The notes under the pieces were generated by a model. The model had not been told where the DNA came from, did no database searches, and saw only the letters and a list, made by a program, of their open reading frames with translations. DNA of 64,000 nt from Lentinus brumalis (taxonomy: Eukaryota > Basidiomycota > Agaricomycetes > Polyporales > Polyporaceae), in assembly GCA_001792895.1 (NCBI GenBank), contig MARA01000025.1:372001-436000 (forward strand), written 5' to 3'. Within the stretch, counting starts at the first letter, position 1. Each line of letters opens with the position of its first letter. Below, in pieces: positions 55,964-64,000 of the stretch. Made by a program: the position numbers and the translations under genes.

Positions 55964-58900
55964 ATGCCTCCCAAACGAAAAGCGGCAGCTGCTGCTGCTG
56001 CTGAAGAAGCACCGCCTCGCCGCCTGACGCGCTCTACTGCAACCACCACCTCGCCAGCGGAACTTCCTCCGACAAAGCGGACGAAGCGTGGAGCCAAGGC
56101 GGATGATGGGGCTGCCACCAAGCCACAAGCATCAAAGACACCCAGTGCGCCGTTTGCCGCGAAAGCCACCGCCCGAGCGAGTCGAGCAACCACGCGGGCT
56201 CGGAAAGCAGACGCCGACACCGAGGACCAGCCAGCTGCTGAACCGAGCGTACCAAAGAAGAGGGCAGGGAGATCCAAGAAGGTACGCGACACATCTGCGT
56301 GCCTGCAGCTCTCTTGTAATTAGGGAGCGTTAGGCTCAGCCAGAAGTGGACGAAGAAGTGGAGGAATCCCATCCTGAGGAACCAGTTGCTCCTCCCAAAG
56401 CGACACGCGCGAATGCCGCCAAGGCGGCGCCTGTGAAGCGTACTCGCTCTTCGAAGGTGCGTCCTCTCTCTACTTTGCGCTTGTCATTTTTTGGACTGGG
56501 AGGACCAGGTCGAAGAGGAGGCGGAGCAGTCCAACCCCGAGGAACCAGTTGCTCCTCCGAAAGCGACACGCAAGAATGCCACCAAGGCTGCGCCTACAAA
56601 GCGTATCCGCTCTTCGAAGGTGCGTTCTCTCGCTATATTGAGCTTGCTCCTTTATGAACCGGGAGGGTCAGGTCGAAGAGGAGGCGGAGGAGTCCAACCC
56701 CGAGGAACCAGTTGCTCCTCCCAAACCGCTTTCACCTATACGCGCGAATGATGCCACGACTGTGTCGAAGAAGCGTACACGGTCTACGAAGGTGCGTTCG
56801 TTTGATCTCGAGCTTGAGGCTCTTGTGGACCCATGTACCCGGCAGGCACAAGAGGCCGCACTCCCCGAGCTCGAGCCCCAACCGAACGTGGCAGAAAGTT
56901 CCCGCTCCAAGCGTGCTCGACGTACCAAAGATACTTCTGCAACGACTGTTGCTGACGCAGAAGAAGCACAACCACCGCAGGCGCATGCTTCACCGAGCAC
57001 GGTCAAGGGCCGAACGAAGCGGAAGGCAGCGGCAGCGGGATCGTCGGCTGCGGCCAAAGCGGTCCCTCCCAAAGTCTCTTCCCCTGCCAAGGCGAAGTCC
57101 TCTGCTCCTCGTGCGAAGGTGGCCGAGGACGATGGAGATGAGAGCTCGGATGACGAGCTTCTCTTGACGTCCGCGAACCGTCCGGCGACTCCAAGCCCCA
57201 CTTGTACGACCGGAAGCCGTATGGGCACTCCGCGCATGGTCCTGGATTCTGTAGAAATACGCACACCGAGACACTTGCTCAGCACCGTCAAACGAAGCTT
57301 GGGTTCGCCTACGCCCAGAGGTTCTGCCCGTGCGGCGCCCTTGGGAACCCCGCGATTACCGCCTGCCTCCGGCAGTCCAAGTAAACGCAACGTTCCTCGA
57401 CCTCCATCATCCACTGTTAGGCAACGCGATCTGCGAACGCCGACTCCGGAGCCTGCACTCCCTCCTCCCGTATCACCGACACGTACCACACAAAAAGCGG
57501 GTGCTGCCACTCCGTCCAAGCGACAACGGAACCATGTATCTCAGCGTACTGATGGCTTGCCACGCGATCTGCCTGAGGACCTGCACCCTCTTCTAGTGCG
57601 ACAGAAGCGCGCGATCTTGAAATCGCTGCAGCAACCACCGGAGATAGACGAGATCACAGTATATGGCGAAGACTATCCTCCTACGAACACCGCCGCTTAT
57701 GAGCAGCTCAGCGATTTGTTGACTGGTAGTGTCGTGCGCGGAGAAGGCAACAGCTGCTTGCTCATCGGGCCTAGCGGCAGCGGCAAGACACAGGTGCGTC
57801 TGCAGCTTCATGACCAGGAAGGGAGCCGGACTTACGTGGGCCATGAAGATGGTGGAGCGAGCCATTGCGGCTCTACCGGCCAAGCCTATCGTCGTTCGCC
57901 TCTCAGGATACGCTCAGCACAACGACCGCCTGGCGATACGCGAGATCGCATGGCAGCTTGCGCAACAGACCGGAACTTCTTTCCTGTCTGCTGAATCTGA
58001 CGACACAGACGATGAGGATGCCGGGCCACCTGCACCAGCGGAGCAGGGGCCCGAAACGGTGGTTCAAGACGATGACGAAGACGAAGGAGACGATGAGGAG
58101 AATCCGTTCATCGAGCATGCCCCGGCCGCATCCTCTGGTACAGTAATCCCTATGATCACCCTTCCCCCGCCTTCGCATCTACTTGCTCTCATCTCGATGA
58201 TCCCAACATTGCCTCGGCCAACTATCATCGTGCTAGACGGCTTTGATCTCTTCGCTAGTCATGCAAGACAAGCGCTCTTGTACTGCTTGCTCGATACCGC
58301 GCAGGCGTGTCGCACTGTAACCGGGTCAGGGAGTGGAATGGCTGTCGTAGGCGTGACCGCGAGAGTGGACACGATCAATATCCTGGAGAAGCGGGTCAAG
58401 AGCAGATTCTCTGGGCGTATGATCAGGACGGCATGTCCGACGTCGTTGGACCACTGGGTTGCGCTCGCGAAGGCTGCGTTGGGCACACCTGTGGTCGGTG
58501 AGAGCGCGGTTGCCCAGGACGATGAGGAGGAGTGGGCGGAGATCTGGGGTAAGGCAGTTGAGAGCTTCGTAGAGGATGAGGGTGTGATGGATGCTCTGCG
58601 GGATGTGTATGCGCTCACGAGGGATTTCCAGATTTTCCGACGAATCATGGTGAGTCTCTTGGACGAATCTCGTAATTTGATCATGGCTCATCGGGGTATG
58701 CAGACGTGCATGACATTGGAGCTCACGGCTGCGTCACCATATCCGAACCTGAAGATGCTGAAAGCTGCAATAAGCCGTCAACGATGCCCCGCCCGATATC
58801 CTCCCCTCCACAGTGAGTTCCTCAGCTTGATGTGCCTAATAGCCTCACCGACGCTGACCGACTTCTCGCAGCACTGCCATATCCTGCACTTTGCTTGCTC

Positions 58901-59292
58901 GTTGCCCAGGTCCACGCGCAGACTTCTGGTCATGACGTCTTCACGTTCGAGATGCTGCACGACGCTTTCAAACGTCAAGTGCGAGCGTCACAGGCTGCGC
59001 CAGTTCAATTGCAGGGCGGCGGCGTCGGGATGGTCCGCTGTAGCCGTGAAGTGCTCTTCTCGGTACGTCTTCCGTCATCTTCGACGCTCGCGTTGCTGAG
59101 GGTAATCATGTCGCCAAACAGGCCTTCGAGCGACTGGTAGATCTGCGAATTTTCGCGCCTGCTGCTGCCCCTGCGGCGGGCATCGCGAAGGAATTTGCAT
59201 TACATCGTAGCGCTGTGGATCGGACCGCGGTGAAGAAGGCTGTCGAACACATGGGGCAGATGAGTCTCCGGAAATGGTTCACGAAAGCGTAA
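55964..59292 (+). CDS. ORC4: Origin recognition complex subunit 4 with a repeated basic N-terminus
   Basis: Start ATG 55964. The N-terminal 500 or so residues are disordered and Lys/Pro/Ser-rich with AT-hook-like and SPxK-like elements (MPPKRKAAAAAAAEEAPPRR). They include three repeated phase-0 exons (about 56330-56456, 56509-56619, 56672-56790) with EEPVAPPKATR. The AAA+ core starts near 57560 (LPEDLHPLLVRQKRAILKSL). Walker A is LLIGPSGSGKTQ; an intron follows, then IVVRLSGYAQHNDRLAIREI. The Walker B region is TIIVLDGFDLFASHARQALL, where the usual Glu of DE is Gly. Sensor-region VVGVTARVDTINILEKRVKS and RFSGRMI follow. The C-terminal winged helix ends MGQMSLRKWFTKA, stop 59290-59292. ORC4 is a core subunit of the six-protein complex that marks replication origins. 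Total length is well above the usual 450-550 residues because of the N-terminus. Confidence 0.92.
56377..56790 (+). repeat. 163-bp exon-intron tandem repeat inside ORC4
   Basis: Units begin aggaaccagttgctcctcc at 56377, 56540 and 56703, exactly 163 bp apart. Each holds the end of a 111-nt exon, a 52-nt intron (gtgcgt...cag) and the start of the next exon. The third unit diverges after cccaaaccg. Confidence 0.92.
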
Positions 59293-59670
59293 CTTCGGAT
59301 AATGGGATTTGCTTGGTTGTTGGGCAGCATTCGTCGCATGTACACCGATTGTATCATTAGCCTGCTTGGTTGAGATCTTGTACTGTATCATACTGCGCTG
59401 CACACATGCATGCCGCCAACAATGAATGGACGTCATCTCGAACCAAGAAGGCGTCCCCGATCCGCAAGATACAGAGAAATGTCCAGTACCTCCGCACGCC
59501 CTCCACCTCTGCTGCTCACATGATAGACCTTCGGGATGCGACAACTGAAACACTCGGTCATACAGAAAGCATTCTAGCATAGCATTGCGTACATGCCAGG
59601 TTACAATCCAGATTCCTAAACTCGTACAAACATGCGTAACAGTATCTGCCATGCGGCCTTCATAGCTCCT
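59293..59670. other. Convergent 3' flanks of ORC4 and the oxygenase gene
   Basis: No gene seen. AT-richer than surroundings. Confidence 0.55.
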
Positions 59671-60620
59671 CTATTCGGTGTCAAAGACCAAGGCGCGGAC
59701 CTCGATGGACTCCCGGTGAGGGGCCTCCTTCGGGCTGCTCGCATCCGCGAACGCAGAATGCGGGGTCAGCCTCGCGCGGTCGGCCTCGGAGTCGTAGCAC
59801 TTGATGAGCGTGACCTCGTCGGGGGTCTGGCCGGAAAGGTGCCACCACTTGTGCTGCGGGTTGTAGCGCACGCTGTACGTGCTGCCCGTGCGGTGCGGGT
59901 AGATGAAGTGCACGGACACGAGGTCGTTCTGGTCGAGGTACCGCCAGTCGGAGACCGCCAGCGGCTTGTGCGCGACGGGGTGGTGGATGGGGCGCCAGAC
60001 GTTGATGATGCGGACGCGGCCCTTGAGCAGGCGATCCGCCTCCTCGGGGAGATGGTACTTCACCCGCTCGACGCTCGCCTTGTAGGTCTGGTCGATGTGG
60101 ACGCGCTCCTGTTATCGCTGTCAGCACTCTGGAAGGCCGATGAGCAAGAGAAGGTAGACTCACGACAGGGCCGCGGTTCGTCGGTCCAGGCTTCCCGTTC
60201 TCCTCGGGCTTGCGCCTGCAAAAGATTGTCGATCAGCACTCGAACACATAGGGGCATATGACATATCACATACCTGATGGTGTGGTCAAAGATGAAGACC
60301 TTCTTAGCTCCTGCGACCGTCCTCAGAATCTCCTCAACCTCCGGGTAGTACACCTCCTTGATGCGTTCCTCATCGTCGAACTCCTTCTCCTTGCTCGGCC
60401 AATTCACGAACTGGAACCCGTTCTGGTCAAGCGAGAACTCGTTCTCGCGGCCTCGGGCGTCCTGCACGACGACCTCGTGAGGCTCGGCCCCGAGGTTGTT
60501 CGGCGCCTTGCCCTCAGGCGGGTCGAGCACGTACTGGTACGGCTCCTCGGTGCCAATAGGTTTGTAGTAGTTGAGAATGGTGGGGACATCATGAGGTGCG
60601 AGGACTGCGGCGGTGGCCAT
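59671..60620 (-). CDS. CmcJ/AsaB-like (GA4-desaturase family) oxygenase
   Basis: Three exons (60274-60620, 60164-60215, 59671-60108) join to 278 residues. Start MATAAVLAPHDVPTILNYYK. Family elements in order: ILNYYKPIGTEEPYQYVLD, then EVVVQDARGRENEFSLDQNG, EVEEILRTVAGAKKVFIFDH, the possible metal pair in RVHIDQTY, RIINVWRPIHHPVAHKPLAV, and HKWWHLSGQTPDEVTLIKCY with SEADRARLTPHSAF. This is the family that includes the cephamycin 7-alpha-methoxylase component CmcJ and fungal AsaB-like hydroxylase/desaturases, often found in secondary-metabolite clusters. It is probably a 2-oxoglutarate/Fe(II)-type enzyme, by family inference. No cluster genes are next to it. Substrate unknown. Confidence 0.88.
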
Positions 60621-61415
60621 TGCGATAGTAGTGTTGATGTGAAGGTACGACGCGATAGGAGTGTATGGAGGCTGTTGCAGGCTGCGAACGATGAAGTGGA
60701 ATGAGACGGCAGAGGGGAATGATAGCGGTTTATATCTGCCTGAGAAGCCGAGGACCCGACAAGCACTAACTCCGTAACACGGAGGGCTTTCTCATCCCCG
60801 ACTCTTCCCAACGAGTGGATCAGTCATCCGTCCGGCTGCGGGTATGGTCGAGCCACACATACATATGCTTCGCACGGAGTCGTAGCACCATCGGAGAGGA
60901 GAATGAGGTAGCAATGCGCGCACTAAACAAGCCAGCGGATGTCGGCGTCAGTTGCTTTCTAAGGACCAAGCAGCCCCGCGCAGTTGTCGTCATACCGAAG
61001 ACTGTTGACGCAACCTTCGGTGCCAACTTGTTTTTGGACTAAACGAGACCCTACGATAGGTCACAAGGTGAATATGACACCGAAGGACGCGGATGGATTC
61101 ACACAACTCACGATTGCGATAGGAGAGATGTCTAGCCACCATGATGGAGACATTGGACTTCATGCTAAGTCAGCAAAGGTCAGCAAGGACTTACTAAGCA
61201 TCGAGCAACATCAGGAGTACAGTATTGCGACTGCTGCAACCCGACACAGAGGACAGAGAACATGAGGATCAGTGAGAGTAAACAAAATCAAGCATGCATG
61301 CAACGCGGTATATGACATGGTGTCGGTTGACTTCCTGGTACGGCAAGCAAGTACGTTCCAAGTTCCGTCAGCGCCCTAACCACACCCCCTACACAAGCTC
61401 CCCCACCGACGTACC
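60621..61415. other. Promoter of the CmcJ-like gene and 3' flank of the Irc6/p34 gene
   Basis: The left 150 bases are the promoter side of the oxygenase gene. I see no gene in the rest. Confidence 0.55.
60729..60734 (-). promoter_or_regulatory. TATA box of the CmcJ-like oxygenase gene
   Basis: Reads TATAAA on the minus strand, 109 nt upstream of the start codon at 60620. Confidence 0.55.
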
Positions 61416-63353
61416 TCAGCTATCCTGCGTTTGACCTAGAGCAGAAGCAACCTGCTCAGGCTTCTCACCTCCCGCGCCCAACCCGTACACCAGACCAAGT
61501 GCGACTCGTGCTGCCGCGCGTCGTCGCTCATCCTCGTTCTCCATGCCCGCTATCTCTTCCTTCATATTCTGAAGTGCGCTGAACACGCGAGAAAGGTCGA
61601 AGGCCGCGAATGAGTCGTCCGCATCTCCCTCTTCCGAATCTTGTGAGAGGTCAAGGGACGGGTCGGTTGAAGCACTTGGTTGTGGAGGGATGCGAGAAGG
61701 TGATACGGTCGCGGTGTGGGGTTCTTCAGCAGCAATAGCAGCACCGGAGCTTCCGGCGGTGTTGGAAGGAGGGCTGTCAGGAACTGGCGAAAACGCTGCA
61801 GCGCCGAATATCCGGCGAGACGTCTCGAGGATCTCTGCGCGGGATGGTAATTCGGGGTCATCTTCATCATTCAGAGTGCCATACTCTCCATCTTGCGCGA
61901 CGAACAGGCTGTCGTCCCCTCCGAAGTCGGACATCGAGTTGAGAGAACGATATGACATGCCCGTATGCATGGGCGTGAGGCGCCCGACGTCGTAATTGAC
62001 CTCAAGCAGCTTCTCGTCCGTGGGACCGAACCCGCGCCCTTGGGTATGTAGATGCGGATGCGAGGTGGCCGAGACGAAGTCCGCGAAGTCATCCTCGAAC
62101 CCATGCTCAGAAAGAGGGTCTCCGTCATGGTCATCATCCGGGCGCGGTGTCCGGATTGCGGGAGGAGTCATCATGTCTTCCCATTCCTCTGCGGACGTCA
62201 CAGGCGCGCTGCTGACCCACGTTTGCGCCTCCTCGTCTTCGGCCTTGTTGAATGTGGCAGTCGAGGTGACCGAGGCGGGGTCTGCACTACCTCGGCCAAA
62301 CTTCATGCCCGAGCCGGTCTCCTCGTCTTCAAGCCACCTCTCAAGCTCCTCCATCTCGCGCTGCATCCGGCTCTTACGCTGAGCAGCTGCAGCCGCAATG
62401 GCGTTTGCAGGGTCTGAGGAAGCGGATGACGCGGAAGGGTCGGCGATGAGCGCGCGGAGGCCGTCGTCTGCTTCTTCCTCAAGTGCCCAGCCGATGAGGT
62501 CCCGGGCGCGGGATTTGCGTTTCCGAGTCGCGTCAGACTGGACGATTGAAGGCCACATGATCGTGCTCAGGGCATCTATGACGCGTGGTAGGCCAGGGAT
62601 GCCTGAAGCAAGTAGACGCGATGTTATGTCAAGAATTGATATGATAGAGACAATGCGGCGCACCTGAGTCCTCGTCCTCTGAGTCCCTCTCAGTATCCTG
62701 TGTAGGTCGCCGATGTGCTCTATCTCCTTCGATGAACTCGAACCCATGCGTGGAAAGGAACTCGTCGAGCCCGTCCTCATCGACACTCAGGGGAGCCGGC
62801 GTAGAGGTCGAGGTGCCCTCGCCGAATCGGACAGCCAAAGAGACCTCAAGATCGTAGTCCTGCACCTTCTGCGCTATCTCCGGAATGTGTTCCCTGTAGG
62901 GCTACGCGAGCCGACACGAGTCTTCCATTAGCACAGGGAAGGTATGAAGCCTGGAACGGACGTACCTCGCCTGGACCCCACACATAGATGATCGCCGGTA
63001 CTCCCACAGCATGGTGTACCCTGAACTGCTCGAACTCGTGTGTCTCAAAGTGCACGTCCGCCGTGTAGTACTTGTTCGTGATCGTCCATGGGATGCTCGT
63101 GCTGCTCCCCGCGGCGAGCGGATCCCTGCTCGTCGAAACGGACGTCTGCTCCGGTCGTCCGATCGCGCTTGCGCTTGCGCTGCCAATGGCCGGGGTGCCG
63201 TGGCGAGCGGCCGAGAGGGCCTGGACACCTAGACAGTCATTGGGGACGAGCACGGTGGGCGAGGCGAAACAGGTGCATACGTTCCACAAACTGGTGTGCG
63301 CGGACAGCGGTCGGGGAGACGACAAGGATCCTGCAGCTCGCCGAGTCAGACAT
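61416..63353 (-). CDS. Adaptin-binding protein, Irc6/p34 (AAGAB) family
   Basis: Four exons (63281-63353, 62966-63228, 62664-62901, 61416-62602) join in phase to 586 residues. Exon 1 is MSDSASCRILVVSPTAVRAH then QFVE, the first strand and helix of the Rab-like pseudo-GTPase fold. Exon 2 has IPWTITNKYYTADVHFETHE and VGVPAIIYVWGPGE; exon 3 has PYREHIPEIAQKVQDYDLEV and FLSTHGFEFIEGD. The last exon begins IPGLPRVIDALSTIMWPSIV, has a long acidic, Ser-rich region (SEHGFEDDFADFV, LFVAQDGEYGTLNDEDDPEL) and closes with a helical domain (ARVALGLVYGLG). Proteins of this family are cytosolic chaperones that bind alpha/gamma-adaptins and help assemble AP-1/AP-2 clathrin adaptors. The family strands and the 'NKYYTADV' and 'PYREHIPEI' motifs make the call firm. 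The exact role in fungi is less well known. Confidence 0.92.
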
Positions 63354-64000
63354 TCCGGAGTGCACGCCGATGGACGAGTGATATCGGTGCTACCGTCGAG
63401 CTGGCAAGTGGGATATGTCGGACTGTGTGGAACGCGAGGTGGACGTCTGTATTCAGCCGGCCATTTGCCGACAAGCGACTCGCTCATCCGAGGCCAAGTC
63501 CATCATATAGGCGCCTACCCTCCTCCTTGTCTTCGTACTGCCAGAGACTGCCAGTGCTTCATTCAGCGTTCGTTGCGGGATGACGTGCTTTACAAAAGTA
63601 CATCTCAATGTGACTAGACGCGAGCGGGAGGGTTGCATTCTCTTCTCGCGAACAGAAGCAACTAGTAATCAACACTTTAAACCGCAGGCTCATTTTCAGG
63701 TACGGCACCGCTCGATGCTGCTCGTCATAACGATGTTGTGCTCACTATATGGAACTGTTTCTGTCCAGTTCAGTACCGCATGCGTATGCGTATCATTCAT
63801 GCCTCGAGCGGCGTGCTTTATGATGACATCGCGATGCCCACTTTCGCCTTCGACCAAACGTTTGTCCCCATCCCGGCTGGCAGTCTGAGAGAACCCGGCG
63901 AGTCCCATGTTTCCTTGTCCTCACTGACTCAACGTATCATTTCCTCTCCGGGACTGCCCTCCCCCCGAGTACAAGGCTCCGAGATCGTCAATCATCTGCG
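63354..64000. other. Upstream region of the Irc6/p34 gene; no gene seen
   Basis: The first few hundred bases are the promoter side of the minus-strand gene. Short frames to the window edge carry no motif. Confidence 0.5.

Overview
The window looks like a piece of a basidiomycete (Agaricomycetes, probably polypore-like) nuclear genome. The DNA is GC-rich. Coding regions are cut by many short introns (about 50-70 nt, GTRNGT...YAG). Gene content is typically fungal: CCR4-NOT deadenylase, TOM22, complex I 40 kDa subunit, ORC4, Sas10/Utp3, a Zn2Cys6 regulator and a CENP-B-type HTH protein. It also has basidiomycete-style expanded families (F-box proteins, OTT_1508-like deaminases). I found no rRNA, tRNA, CRISPR array or intact transposon. 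Coordinates of spliced genes are genomic spans; introns were placed by eye from splice signals, reading phase and remembered family motifs.

Layout. 1-306: tail of an OTT_1508-like deaminase gene entering from the left. 1473-2021: a doubtful His-rich ORF. 3356-3931 (-): secreted RlpA-like/DPBB protein. 6899-11080 (+): F-BAR/C1/SH3 protein of the Bzz1 type with one very long intron. 13339-14780 (+): CAF1/POP2 deadenylase. 18504-20994 (+): CENP-B-like HTH protein without a transposase domain. 22143-22611 (-): UPF0390 protein. 24934-26709 (+): complex I NDUFA9-like subunit. 27148-27675 (-): TOM22. 28140-31529 (+): Zn2Cys6 regulator whose zinc cluster needs a 6-nt exon. 31933-34310 (-) and 34495-35040 (+): SAS10/UTP3 and mitochondrial ribosomal protein MRPL20, divergent. 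36836-37117: small ORF. 37611 to about 39470 (-): glutathione S-transferase with an internal tandem duplication. 41074-43005 (+): FAD monooxygenase. 43805-44466 (-) and 44968-45636 (+): two divergent unknown proteins.

The 46-56 kb stretch is an accessory island. Two homologous F-box genes in opposite orientation (46461-48338 + and 51667-53405 -) flank a deaminase gene (48843-50848 -). They are followed by a decayed fragment of the same F-box family (53640-53765 +) and an unrelated F-box gene (54076-55600 +). The right end returns to ordinary genes: ORC4 (55964-59292 +) with three repeated exons, a CmcJ/AsaB-like oxygenase (59671-60620 -) and an adaptin-binding Irc6/p34 protein (61416-63353 -).

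The housekeeping genes do not form one pathway. NDUFA9, TOM22 and MRPL20 are all mitochondrial, and SAS10 and MRPL20 (cytosolic and mitochondrial ribosome production) share a 184-bp divergent promoter. The most unusual items are the two deaminase copies with conserved sequence beyond their apparent stop codons, the ORC4 exon-intron repeat, the GST exon duplication, and the microexon in the zinc-cluster gene.
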